Positions 21,138 to 32,465 of a DNA stretch of 64,000 nt are shown here, one piece after another (position 1 is the first letter of the stretch; each line of letters begins with the position of its first letter). The position numbers and the translations under genes are program-made. The DNA comes from Mytilus trossulus (lineage: Eukaryota; Mollusca; Bivalvia; Mytilida; Mytilidae). Location: assembly GCF_036588685.1 (NCBI RefSeq), contig NC_086374.1, positions 21,258,886 to 21,322,885 of the forward strand, written 5' to 3'. Under the pieces are notes generated by a model. It was not told the DNA's origin and did not search any database. It was given only the letters and a program-made list of their open reading frames with translations.

Positions 21138-24100
21138 CTGTTTCTATACATAGTGCATGAGCATTTATTCTATATCTAGTAATATAAGATCTATACAAAC
21201 TGTTTAATGGACGACTAAGGTAAAATTGCATAGTGTGGCCATCATGTAAATACTGATACAAAGTACATTTCGACGAATTTTCAAAATATGATAAACCTTC
21301 AGAAATATAATTATCTATTACTCTTTGTTTAAATTCACTCAAAAATAATTCACTGTTTCTAACTCTCTGTGAAAACCAAACATCATTGAAACCATATTTA
21401 CATAATATATCTCGTATCTTACAAGACCAATTTAACTTGTCATTTGGCTTCACATAACTAGATTCGTACATATCTTTATATACATGTTTTAAAATACAGT
21501 TCTCTGTGTCTAACAATCTCAACCAGTAGGTTACCATTTTCACATATCTATTTACATACAAGGGCACTCTGCCCAACTCAAAATATACCATGTTATTAAC
21601 AGTTCCTTTTCTAACTTTTAAAATTCTTTTCATATAATATAAATGCAATTTTTCTATATCTTCTGCTTTATGAAAGCCCCAGACTTCACTGGCATAATTC
21701 ATTATACTTGTAACATAAGTATCAAATAAAGATAGTAAAGTTTCTATATTAAAATATTCATCATATGTTTTGCTAAGTAAGCTGAAAGTAGCTTTTCTAC
21801 CCTGTTCAGTTAGTGTCTTTTGTGTTACAGTAAATATACCGTTATAATTAAACAATAAACCCAGGTAAACAAATTCATTACATACTTCTACTATGTTACC
21901 ATTTAAATACCATTTTTCATTATCTTTTATTTTACCTCTATTACGAAAAATTACAATTTTTGTCTTACTTAGATTTATATGTAGCCCATACTGTGTTGAA
22001 CACTCATTCACAGTATCTATCATTTTTTGTAACTCAATTACACTTTCACTAAAAAGAACTGTATCGTCTGCATACATGAACAAATATAAATTTAACATTC
22101 TGACTTCATATGGCTCAATACCCTGTTTGATTAATTCTATTTCTATATCATTTACATAGAGCGAATATAAAAAAGGAGATAATGACTCCCCTTGCATCAA
22201 TCCTGCGTTACAACTAAAAAACTCTGAAAACTGACCATCTAACTTAACACATGTTTTCAATTTAGAATACATAGACTTAATTAAACACAATAGATTACCA
22301 GTTATTCCACACTTAAGCATTTTTTGCCATAAAATAAGATGTGAAACGCTATCAAAAGCTTTAACATAATCAACAAAGCAACAATATAACCGTTTTCCTT
22401 TACGTAAAGATTTAGCTATAACAGAATGAAGAGCAAAGATTGCGTCCCTTGTACCATATCCTGGAATGAAACCGAATTGCGCATCTGTCAAAATACTGTT
22501 TTCTTTACACCATTTCATCAATCTAGTATGTATCACCGATGTGAATAACTTTCCAACGTGAGAAACCAGTGATATTCCTCTATAGTTACCCGTATCATTT
22601 ATCGAGCCTTTCTTGAATAGTGGTACTAATACGCTAGTAACCCATACTTCTGGGAACCATCCTGTACATAATATAACATTAAAAAGCTTGCACAGTAACG
22701 GCAAAAGGACAGTTTTACACTCTTTAATAAATTCATTTAAAATATTGTCATATCCTGGCGCCTTTTCACGTTTTAGTTTCTTTACACATATGACTTTTTC
22801 TTGTTCTGTAAATGGGCGATCTAATTCTGAATAAACCACATCATAGTTTTCATCATTTACTTGACCGTCTATAATATTGTCTTTTGATACTAAGTTCTTG
22901 AAATGTGCGACAAAGTCATCTAATGTTAAATTGCTATTTAGTGTTTTTCTTTTTCTTCGAAATTTTCTGTAAAAGTATTTTGGGTTGGTTCTTCTCATCG
23001 AACTAAACATATCTCCTCTCTGGGTTTTGTAACGCCTTTTTAAAGTATTTTCCATACGCTTAAATCTTTGTTTTGAAATATTTAAGTAAAGTCTATTTTC
23101 CTCACTTCTGCATAAATTAAACTGTGATAATGCTCGTTTGTAAGTCCGGTATAACTCTTTACATTCGTCACTTATCCACGGCTTATCTCGGTTAAAACCA
23201 GTTACTCCTAAATTTCATTTTTTGCCGTTACAATAATCACACTTAACAGTTTCAATCACTTCTCTTTTTGTGTATTTTTCTGTAATGTTTAAAAAAATGT
23301 CGTTCGTTTCAGCCACAATTTCGTCAATATTGCCCGTTTCATTCATTCTATTCACAAGATCGCTTATTTTATCTGCACTTGCACAAAGGTCTCTCTTTAC
23401 ATCATCTTTATACTCTTCATTCCAGTTATAGGTATTATTTTTTACAATTTTACATGAACAAAAATCAGTTAATGATAATCCTTTCAGTTTGAAATCAATA
23501 ATTACAGGAGCATGACATGAAAATGTATTAAAATTACCAATCATAAAATTATTTACTATAGAAAAACATTCATGAGATAATAACACATAGTCAATAACGC
23601 TACAACCATTTTTATTTTGAAATGTAAATTTACCACTGCTTTTCCCGAACCGTCCATTACATACTCTAACCCCAGACGATTTACACAAGTCCAAAATCTT
23701 TCGACCAAAAGTATTAGCAGGCTTAATGTCCTCAGTAGTTCGCTCACTCGGTAAATCGGGTGTGTAATCAATTAAACCACTTATATCACTTTGTAATTGA
23801 GTACTCAATAGATCATGCCCTATAAAGTCATTTGCTTTACCAATTCGTCCATTCAGGTCACCAATTATAGCAATGTTACCTAATGCACCATAATGCTCTA
23901 TATGTTCCTGTAAAACTTCAAATACGTCACAGTCATATTTGCGGTAAAATATATTTTTATCTGGTGGTACATATATAGCACATAAATATAAATCTTTACA
24001 ATCAGACATAATAATATTGCTTATTTTCAACCATATCATACTGTCTGCACAACATGTTAAGACCTCAAGATACGAATTTAACCACTTTTTATAAAAAACA

Positions 24101-24352
24101 ATAACACCGCCTCCATTGCATTTCTTCCTTTGCACATAATGTTTTTCGTAACCTGCTATCTCAAATTCTTTTGGGCATTTAACCCAACATTCGTTAAAAC
24201 ATAATATGTCATAATCAGCAATTTCATGTTGAAATTCGGCGTCGGCTAATTTTCTTATCAAACCTTTAGAAATGTTCCAAGAACATACTTTTAATGAATA
24301 TTTAAAGATTTCTTTTCTGTTTTTATTTGTATCATCCCCCGCTAATTCCTAT

Positions 24353-24515
24353 TCATCGTATAAAACTCCCTCAACGAATAACTTGTCCCCAACCAAGTAC
24401 GCAGTCTTCTTTTCTTTTCGTTTTTCCAACATTACCGGTATTAACTTTTTTCGTTTGGCTAACACTTCTTGTGGATATTGTGGACTAATGTAGTTGTTGA
24501 TTCGTCCCCTTAGAA
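24353..24515 (-). pseudogene. LINE ORF1 C-terminal remnant
   Basis: Minus frame NYISPQYPQEVLAKRKKLIP, VMLEKRKEKKTAYLVGDKLF, VEGVLYDE and stop. The basic stretch followed by GDKL.V.G.LY resembles the end of LINE ORF1 RNA-binding proteins. It is cut at about 24515 by 5' truncation. Confidence 0.6.
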
Positions 24516-24763
24516 GTGGAAAATCAAAAAGAAATATAAAACAAATTATATAATTTCCAATTTAATAATCATGCTATTAATGTCATGAATGAACTAAAAA
24601 AATATCCTGAACTTTTTTTTATTTTTCAGCACTTCGAAAAAATATATCTTTCATTTTTCCAATCTTGTTTTTCATGAGACTTTTTTAGTATAATATATTA
24701 ATTAGTCTAGTAATATATAGGAATGAGCAGTGACGAATCCTAAGGGGCGTAGAGGGTAAAAAC
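24516..24763. other. AT-rich spacer, no feature
   Basis: Nothing recognised between the LINE 5' truncation and the next element. Confidence 0.4.
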
Positions 24764-25924
24764 CAATTGTTCAGAGAACAATTGAAGGTCTTTCCACCAA
24801 AACAATGTATTTTAATATGAAAGTTGTGAAATAAGTTTAAAATGTCATTTCAATCTTTAAATGATAGATTATGGTATGCTGATTCCAAAAATATATGGTT
24901 TCTATACATTACTTTCTAAAAAAGCGAGATTACTAGTTACTTCCAGTTTAAAAAATGCTATTTCTGATAATATTTGAATATTTACTTGACACTGATTCCC
25001 AAAATATCTGGTTTTATATATATACTTTTATATTAATAAAGTACAATAAATAGCTACTTCCGGTTTACACTAGGTCACTTCCAGTTATTGTTTTCAAGTT
25101 AAATGGTTTGATACCGTGTGCCAAAAGTCTCATGACTTTATTATGTATACATACATGTATGAGGTAAAAGCAAAGGTCAAAATCTAGAATGTCAAATCAA
25201 ACTATGACCTTGAGATCAATTTCAAGGTCATAAACCTATGACCTCAAATCAAGACCTTATGTCTTGATTATATTTGGTTAATGAGTTATATCACCATATG
25301 CGTATTTTTAAAAAACAACAGAGGGGAGAAAAATCTCTTTAACGTTCAATGTACCCTTGCAATCAAAATTTACATGTTGTGACATGTCCCAACTAATAAT
25401 ATAGTAAAACTAGTTTGTTGATATTTTATACAGTTTTTGAAAATAAGTGAAAATCAGCCAAATTCTTAAATTAGAATATGACCTTGACCTTTGACCTTGA
25501 TCTTATTTTCAATTTTTGAACCAAGGTCCTCAAAATAAAAGATCCTAGGTCTCTATCACTTATGGTTTACAAGATAGAAACACATATCACTTAAATCAAA
25601 TGTATTAGGGGAAATAACTCTCATATGGAGCGTTCATATTGCTTCATTCAAAATTTGACAAATCATGCGAAGGGTATACATGTAACTCCTACAAAGAAAA
25701 GTATTCAGTTTAGCAAGGTAAATTTCAAAAGTGTATAAACTGTTCGATATCATAAACCAAATATCTAAGCTGAAAGCAACATATTGCGAAACAAATATTT
25801 ATCGCAAGAACAAAATTAGGCGAAAGAAAATGAAAGAAAAAATAATTAGAAGAAAAACAATAGGACAGAAAAGTGGAAAGACCTAATAATCAGAACAAAT
25901 ACATTGTACAAAAGGTCTTTCCAC
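24764..25924 (-). mobile_element. 1.16-kb hairpin-ended element (AAGGTCTTTCC family), minus orientation
   Basis: Begins with hairpin CAATTGTTC-AGA-GAACAATTG plus AAGGTCTTTCC, the 3' end of the family in reverse. It ends in a GTGGAAAGACCT / AGGTCTTTCCAC stem, the 5' end in reverse. Inside is TGACCTTGACCTTTGACCTT (25483-25502), the reverse complement of the AGGTCA cluster carried by plus-oriented copies. No coding capacity. Confidence 0.7.
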
Positions 25925-26401
25925 AGAAAAGATTTTTTTTTTATATTTTACTAAAGAGATGAATAGACATGATAGATTGACTCAAATATATTTTAATACA
26001 TCTATGGAATGGTACATGAGGCTTGTTAGAAGCCTGTTCAAGATAAAAAAAAGAATAGCTTGTAAAATATTTCTGTATTCCGATTGATTTTTGGTGGTAA
26101 TGATCAGTATTTAATTTACTATTTTACAATGACAGTAGCAATGCAGGCCAGATACAAGAACACCTTAAATATTAACCAATCTTATATGAGGGGTTACTAC
26201 ATGTATAATCAAAAATAAAAATCATTTATATTTTTGGCTTTTAACTTTTACGTTTCTTTTTTCAGAATAAAATATTGATGATGAATGGCAGCTAATCATT
26301 GTTAACTTATGAAAGTTGAACCCAATGAAGATGAATAACTTGAAATTTTAAAAACCCACTTTGAGGTCATAAATGATTAGATCTTTCCGATTGAATTCAT
26401 C
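25925..26401. other. 5' flank of the unknown nuclear-protein gene
   Basis: No core promoter motif is convincing. Presumed promoter/5' UTR of the gene starting at 26402. Confidence 0.4.
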
Positions 26402-26512
26402 ATGGACGATTTCAAATTGAGTGAATATATCAGTGATATAAGTAAGATGAATGATACAAGTGTATGGAAGATGAAATGTTTGGATACTTTAACATTGACA
26501 TTACAGAACACA
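26402..26512 (+). CDS. unknown gene, exon 1
   Basis: Starts ATGGACGATTTC (MDDFKLSEYISDI), ends TLQNT before donor GTAAGT at 26513; phase 0. Start chosen as the first ATG in the only frame compatible with exon 2. Confidence 0.75.
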
Positions 26513-29500
26513 GTAAGTTGAGTACCTTACATCATGTACAATGTACATAAACTACGGTACTCATTAAAGTTACATGTTTTATGATGAGCTGTTCATGTCT
26601 GCTGTTTGTAAAAATTTTCATATAATCCACCTAAGGCAAGTTAAGTGACAGTTATTGTTTTATAGATTTCTTATTTAATTTATTACATTTCAATAACCTT
26701 GATTTCTTGTACATCCTCAAAAATTTAAAAAAAATCTTTGCAGGCACCAATCAAATTTCAGTCCTTAAAAATTCTAAACACGCATATGAAACAAATGTCA
26801 AATCAGTTGTACATGTAGGGTCAATGCAGGGTTGAATTTACCTGTGCTGATAAATTGCTCTAGAACATGTAGATTGAAATGTGTAATGATTAAATGTTGT
26901 AGATAAATAATCTAGAAGATTTGGGTGCAGATGTTGCTGCATGGATTGTTTTACCTGATCCAGGAAACAACTCTCAGATAAAGCATGTTGGTAGTAAAAA
27001 GGGGAGTGAATTCATCCTGACTAAACCTAGTATTGATGCTGATTTACAATTCTTTTTAGAAAATTGTAAGTACACTTAATTAATTATTGTATGTTGAAAG
27101 AGATCATCACAACAAACGTGTATGTAGTCCAACAATTTACTACTGTATTTATTTTTAGGTATCGGGAGATGCAATTCATCCTGATAACATGTTTGCTCTG
27201 GGTTTTCCCTTATTGCTACTTTTATATAAAAAAAATAAAAAAATATTGATGTTAAATAAACATATTGAGCTATTTATATTATATATCGTAAATTTGACAG
27301 AAAAAAAATATTTTTCACAATTTATAAAAATATGGAAATATTTGAAAATTAATTAAATTTCTTGGCTTCATTGTTACAATTATTTAATATTTATAATAAC
27401 TTTTAATTACTGTTGACAACAACAACCACTGAACATCAGGTTCCTGACTTATGTTTTAGTGCTCTTTAAATTGAAGTGAACTGGCTGCTACAAGCATGAC
27501 AAGCGTACCATTATTTCATTTTTTCCTGGTCATTAATGATTGAAACCCAAAAAATATATTTTGATTTGTTACGCTCCCACTGTATCATGGCTTAATGCCC
27601 ATTTGAATTTTAAAAATACAATTGCAGTGCCAACTAAACATTAAAATAGTAAAAATTATTATTAAAAGTGCAATTTTCACTGTACATTTTGATTTACACA
27701 GAACCTTGGAACTTATTTGTTCATATTTTAAAATCTTTTTTATTTTAGATCAAGCATCAAAAGAAATCTTGGTTGATATATGTATTAAACTGTTTGACAA
27801 AAAATATGGTAAGTTTAAGGTATAGGTAGGTGTGGTGATGATTTCTTATTATCTGACTCTAAATAACAAACAACAGCTTTAGAGTTTGACATTTACTTGT
27901 CACTACATGACTGTATAACTAAAGCTAAGGTGATGTCGTCCATATAACGTCGACCTTGAATGCAAAAGTAGTTTGAAACCTTGCTGGTCCTGCAGGCTTC
28001 TGAACAGTAGCTGTACAATTGTTTGATCACAAAACAGAGACTAATGGGACTTATATAATGAATCTATTGGTCAGCCTGTCTAATTTTGTCTGTACTTGAA
28101 TAAGCTAATAGTCTGTATACACAAATGTATGCAACAGAAAAGAGACCATTTTCACTCGATATCCTTTAAACTTCAAAGAAATATTTGGCATCTGCTAAGG
28201 AACAGTTGAATTGTATGAAGAATTTTTCTGGACTTGGAAACTTTGTTTCTTTTCAGCAAAATTTACAACCTTCATGCTTATGCATCTTAGAATCATTCTA
28301 CATTTATTGGTCACAAATATTGCAGCCTGACTGATGGAGACATATGCCATTTTTTGTTTTTACTCCTTTCCATCTTAACAGCAATTTATCACAATAAATT
28401 AATTATTCTGTCTAGATTTCTGTATAACTTTTATTTTCAGCTGAAGCTTTAGAGAAAATTAGCTCTAAATTTCCATACAGCTTATTATCTGTGCGTGGAC
28501 AGCCCTGGTTTACATTGTCAGGGTTCCCTCTGGACCTGCTTCCCTTCAGACATCCATCAGAGTATGATGTACACAGCTTACAGACAATTATAAACTGCAA
28601 AGATTTGGTTAAATTCAACATACTTCATAAAAAGTAAGATCAGTATATCTGTACAACTAGCCTTTTAACCATTTGCTATAAAAATAAGATATAAATATAT
28701 AAAAAAGATATGAAAATAAGAAGATGTGGTATGATTGCCTCTGAGACCATTTAATTTAACTCTCCACAAGAGACCAAATGACACGGAAATTAACAACTAT
28801 AGGTCACAACCTTTTTTGTTATTTTTTCACCATATATGACATATATGTCTATTATTATTTTCTTCAACCAAGTTTAAGGAAGACTATTACAATACTGTAA
28901 GTAATAATGTACATCAAAAATAACTTCTGACAACTTTATAATTACTCACATACAGTGTCTGTGAATTCAAAAGTGGTTGACTGAATAGGCCACTTTCAAG
29001 TTCATCCGTCACTAGAAAAAACTCATCAATTATAGGCGCCTTTATGACGTCATTTACCAGATAGAGGGGGTCGCCTGTATCCCTGCACTATTTACGTTCA
29101 TCAAGCGTTTTAGTGATCATCATTGTGCAGGATAAACTAGAAATTATTGTTTTTCTGTAGGTACTTATTTGACAATTCCCTAATGACAGCAATGCTGATT
29201 GTCAAATTTGAGAATTCAATTTGCCAAATAATTGTACAATATAGAATTATAGTTTTTCAAGCACTCGCTCAACATTGGAATGGAAGTGATGACGCCCCTT
29301 AACGCACAAATGACGTTCACTAAAACTCGAAAGTTGTCTATTGGTTTTCAAGTCCATTTTAAACTACCTTGACCAAAATCTTTAACCTGAAACGGGACAG
29401 ATGGACGGACAAATAAGCAGATGAATGGAGACCACAGACAAGAAAACATAATGCCCCTCCACTGTCTTAGCTGGGGCATAATAAAATTATAAAAAATAGA

Positions 29501-30457
29501 TAGTAATTTTTGTATATGACAAGTTTGTTGCTAGAGAAGAGACCTGAACATGTATATGATAATTTGGGAGAAAAGAAATATAGTATAAATAAACCTATTA
29601 TTATTATGTTTGTTTTTATTAGATTGCAAGATGCCTATTATAAAAACAAAGTACCCTGCAAGAACATTACAAAGTCTGCCTTGAAAAATAGATTATCAGG
29701 TGTTGTAAACAAATCTCAGGACCAAATGGATAAAGATTTCATGTCATTTATAGAAAAGGATACAGCTACACATAACAATCAACAAGAAGACAATTCAAAA
29801 AGGAAGCAAAGAAAAGAGAAAACAGAGTGTACAAATGACTTTGTAGTAAGAAGGTCCAAAAGGAGAAAAACACCAACAACAAAGAAATATGTTTCACTAT
29901 TGACTCCATCTTGTGTCTCTCATGCTGCAAAAAAGAAAAGAAATCAAAATGATCAGAAGTTAAAACCCAAAACACAAGATTTAGCTGTTACAAATACAAA
30001 TACATTTATAATACAAATAAAGGAAGAAGCTGCAGATCTAGATGATTATTCTCTACCAGTCAGGGAGGAAGATGATAGTCATATATCTAACCATAAATCA
30101 ATACCACTCAATGTTTCTGGTGGCAGGTCTATTACAAAATATGACTGGGAGTCTGATAATATCCATACAAAGTCAGATATAATTGATAGTGTTGAAGAAC
30201 CTTATGGTCCTAGGGAGTGTGATAATATTCATTCAAAGTCTGATATAATTGATAGTGTTGAAATGACATGTGAAGAACCGAATGAGCCTAGTGATGATCT
30301 ACCACCTTATAATTATACTCAATCTGATGCTATTTTCTATCATTCTGGCCTCGCAGACAATCAAAACTCAGAAAACTGTAGGAATTATTTTTCATGTTCC
30401 ACAGACTCAAATAATGGTGAAAATATAATGATTAAGATTGAGCCAATTGACCATTGA
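26402..30457 (+). CDS. uncharacterised 453-residue protein, probably nuclear (5 exons)
   Basis: Join of 26402-26512, 26903-27065, 27749-27808, 28441-28633 and 29623-30457: 1362 bases, 453 residues and stop. All introns are GT-AG with phases 0, 1, 1, 2 that match, so the model is complete and uninterrupted. I do not recognise the family. Residues 1-180 look like a folded domain (VAAWIVLPDPGNN, EFILTKPSIDADLQFFLEN, RGQPWFTLSGFPLDLLPFRH). Residues about 180-453 are polar and probably disordered, with basic clusters KRKQRKEK, RRSKRRK and KKKRNQ that look like nuclear signals. Two psi-K-x-E sumoylation-type sites (QIKEEA, MIKIEP) are present, plus a repeated DNIH(T/S)KSDIIDSVE block. A role in chromatin or DNA metabolism is a guess. 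Confidence 0.8.
26903..27065 (+). CDS. unknown gene, exon 2
   Basis: Acceptor GTTGTAG ends at 26902, donor GTAAGT at 27066. Encodes INNLEDLGADVAAWIVLPDP through DADLQFFLEN; leaves phase 1. Confidence 0.8.
27066..27748 (+). other. unknown gene, intron 2
   Basis: AT-rich intron; TTTTATTTTAG acceptor. No repeat or RNA seen. Confidence 0.6.
27749..27808 (+). CDS. unknown gene, exon 3 (60 bp)
   Basis: Very short exon between TTTTAG and GTAAGT. With one carried base on each side it encodes YQASKEILVDICIKLFDKKY, an amphipathic helix-like segment. Confidence 0.75.
27809..28440 (+). other. unknown gene, intron 3
   Basis: Plain intron; polypyrimidine tract and TTTTATTTTCAG acceptor. Confidence 0.6.
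28441..28633 (+). CDS. unknown gene, exon 4
   Basis: Acceptor ends at 28440, donor GTAAGA at 28634; leaves phase 2. Encodes AEALEKISSKFPYSLLSVRG, QPWFTLSGFPLDLLPFRHPS and LQTIINCKDLVKFNILHK. Confidence 0.8.
28634..29622 (+). other. unknown gene, intron 4 with repeat piece
   Basis: About 29330-29480 carries a piece of the ATAATGCCCC / CTTGACC dispersed repeat (ACTACCTTGACCAAAATC, AACATAATGCCCC). Otherwise AT-rich. Confidence 0.55.
29623..30457 (+). CDS. unknown gene, terminal exon
   Basis: Acceptor TTTTTATTAG ends at 29622; open to TGA at 30455-30457. Encodes LQDAYYKNKVPCKNITKSAL, basic clusters, acidic/polar tail, an internal duplication at about residues 355-390, and ends KIEPIDH. Some of the frame upstream of 29623 is open but intronic. 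Confidence 0.85.
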
Positions 30458-30471
30458 AAAAAAATAATGTC

Positions 30472-30500
30472 ATATATATATATATATATAATATATATAG
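30472..30500. repeat. TA dinucleotide microsatellite
   Basis: About 28 bp of alternating TA immediately after the gene's stop region. Confidence 0.85.
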
Positions 30501-30839
30501 AAATATAACATCACTTATTGTTTAACAACAGATCAGATTTTTTATATATTTCAAATAAAATCATGTTATATGTGTTCCAATAATTCATTGTATTGATAAA
30601 CACACGGGAACACTTTTTCTACTTACTCCTTTTATTGATTTAAACATCACCATAAAAGAAATAACAAAGAGGCAAAATGAATAACTGACCAAAGATTATG
30701 AAACTTATTTTAAAAAAGGTGAAGTGGTATGAGTGCAAATGAGACAACTATCCACCAAAGTTCAAATAAAGTGGAGGTAAGTAATTACAGCCTTCAAACA
30801 ATGATGGAAACTCATACCTAAAGGCCATGACATGAAAAA

Positions 30840-31180
30840 TATGAAACAAATCAATTGAAACAAGAATGTGTCGCAAGTTTACGGTTGCACCATCCGCACT
30901 ATCATTTTCTATGTTCAATGGACCGTGAAAACAGTGTAAACACTCTAATTTGGCATTAAAATTAGAAAGATCGTATCATAAGGAACATGTGTACTTACTT
31001 TCAAATTGATGGGCCTTTAACTTTAACAAAATCTACCATTGACCAAAAACTTGAACCTGAAGCTGACTGACAAATGGGCAAACAGACAAATGAACAAACC
31101 AATGGGTGAACAAACAGAGGGATGCACAGACCAGAAAAAATAATGCCCATAAATGGGGCATAAATTTTGAGCCTAATTTA
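30840..31180. repeat. dispersed repeat, TAATGCCC(A/C) family
   Basis: Contains CACTATCATTTTCTATGTTC, ATTTGGCATTAAAATTAG, ACTTTCAAATTGAT and ends ATAATGCCCATAAATGGGGC. The same phrases recur at 29330-29480, 32215-32465, 39460-39780, 40790-40905, 41260-41820 and 62440-62630, in both orientations. No gene. Confidence 0.75.
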
Positions 31181-31479
31181 TAACAAAACAATATAAGAAA
31201 AACAAATATGACAGACATGAACTAACCATTGACCCTACAGGATCCTGACTTGGTACAAGCAAATAAAGAATGTGGAGGGATTAAACATGTTTGTGGGCAT
31301 ACAATACATTACATTCAGAAATTATTGTGTCTAGAAATCTGAATTGGGGATCCGTTTTTGTCAAGCCTGCAACTTTAATTGCAGAAAGCTCGCCATAGGG
31401 ATTGTGATCCTGTGGCAGCATTAGCTAACTTCTGAAAAGCTTTATATTTTAGAAGGTAGAAGACCTGGATGCTTCATAC

Positions 31480-32215
31480 TTTGTATAGATGCCTTATGTC
31501 ACAAAGTTTTCATTTGTCACATGTTATTTGTCCCTGTCCTCATTTTCATTTTTCAGTGACTACTTGAAGAAAAATTTGAGATTTCTCACTTATTATAAGT
31601 AACAGGATAACTATATTTGGTATGTGTGTACCTTGCAAGGTCCTTTTTCCCTTCAGACAGTTTTCACTTAGACCTCAACCTCATTTCATGGATCAGTGAA
31701 CAAGGTTAAGTTTTGGTGGTCAAATCCATATCTCAGATACTATAAGCGATAGGTCTAGTACATTTGGTGAATGGAAGGATTGTAAGGTGTACATGTCCAA
31801 CTGGCAGGTGTCATCTGACCTTGAACTCATTTTCAAGGTTTAGTGGTGATAGTGGTGAATTTGTGATTTAGTCTGTTTTTCTTCTACTGTATGCAATAGG
31901 TTACAGGCATAGATAACCTAATAGCTGTATTTGGCACCACTTTTTGGAATTTTGGATCCTCAATTCTCTTCAACTTTGTACTTGTTTGTTAATATTTTGA
32001 TATGAGCGTCACTGATGAGTCTTATGTAGACGAAACGCGCGTCTGGCGTACTAAATTAGATCCTGGTACCTTTGATAACTATCTACTATATTTGGTGTAT
32101 GAAATGATTGTAAGATGTGCATGTCTAACTGGCAGGTGTCATCTGACTTTGACCTCATTTTCATGGTTCAGTGGTGAGAGTTAAGTTTTTGAGTTCTTCT
32201 CTTTTTATGACCAAT
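31480..32215 (+). repeat. tandem TGACCTTGACCTCATTTTCA repeat units
   Basis: Units of roughly 150 bp with GACCTTGAACTCATTTTCAA or GACTTTGACCTCATTTTCAT, GTACATGTC, GGCAGGTGTCATC and GCAATAGGT. One copy is interrupted by a hammerhead-bearing insert (about 31905-32085). The family continues at 38220-38640 and, inverted, at 39880-40620. Confidence 0.75.
32006..32049 (+). ncRNA. type I hammerhead ribozyme, intact core
   Basis: GCGTCA (32006-32011), CTGATGA (32012-32018), stem II GTC/GAC with loop TTATGTA, GAAA (32032-32035), ACGCGCGT, cut expected after C 32043, then TGGCGT (32044-32049). It differs from the copy at 9870 by one loop base (A for T). Surrounding sequence (GGAATTTTGGATCCTCAATT upstream, GATCCTGGTACCTTTGATAA downstream) is that of a short interspersed repeat inserted in the tandem units. 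Confidence 0.85.
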
Positions 32216-32465
32216 CTATTATGCCTCGTTTATGGGCATTATGTTTTCTGGTCAGTTGGTCTGTCCAGCTTCAGTTTGCCAATTTTGGTGGAGGTAGTTT
32301 TTGATGAAGTTGAAGTCCAGTCAACTTGAAACTTAGTACAAATGTTCCCTATGATATTATCTTTCTAATTTATTGCAAAAGTAGAGATTTTCCACCACTT
32401 TAAGGATCCACTGAACATAGAAAACTATAGTGCAGGTGGGACCTCCATGTACATTCTTGTCTTTT
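32215..32465 (+). repeat. dispersed repeat, TAATGCCC family
   Basis: ATTATGCCTCGTTTATGGGC, GTAGTTTTTGATGAAG, CAACTTGAAACTTAGTAC, CACTGAACATAGAAAA; opposite orientation to the copy at 30840. Confidence 0.7.

Larger units (their letters stand above)
18928..24290 (-). pseudogene. LINE ORF2: endonuclease and reverse transcriptase, interrupted
   Basis: Endonuclease (24290-23218): CSWNISKGL, FNECW, IIGDLNGRIG, IDYVLLS; the usual SDH box reads SCH. One in-frame TGA at 23215-23217 separates it from the RT part, which resumes in the same frame with KPWISDECK. RT: EKAPGYDNI, FVDYVKAFDSV (motif A), LMQGESLSPFLYSLYVNDIE (motif B), FMYADDTVLF (catalytic YADD), then a Cys motif LCSMCNKN...EDEYHFILECDKY (21060-20990). 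The 36-bp insertion plus its 7-bp duplication shifts the frame by +1 at 21138. The last about 40 codons lie beyond the 1.9-kb insertion (19050-18928), ending KYLFSAEKARIG and TAA. Confidence 0.85.
18750..24515 (-). mobile_element. LINE (non-LTR retrotransposon), 5'-truncated, with nested insertions
   Basis: Read on the minus strand: tail of ORF1 (24515-24353), ORF2 with AP endonuclease, reverse transcriptase and C-terminal Cys motif (24290-18928), then a 3' UTR ending in AATAAAGTATTATTATTA, the simple-repeat tail of CR1/L2-like LINEs. About 2 kb of later insertions are removed to see this order: a 1.9-kb foldback-type element at 19051-20957 and a 36-bp palindrome at 21102-21137. Only one nonsense codon otherwise breaks ORF2, so the copy is fairly young. 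Target duplication not determined. Confidence 0.85.

Noticed and set aside
24764-24784. Palindrome CAATTGTTCAGAGAACAATTG as another palindromic mini-element
   Set aside because: No flanking 7-bp repeat; it is the 3' terminal hairpin of the AAGGTCTTTCC-family element.
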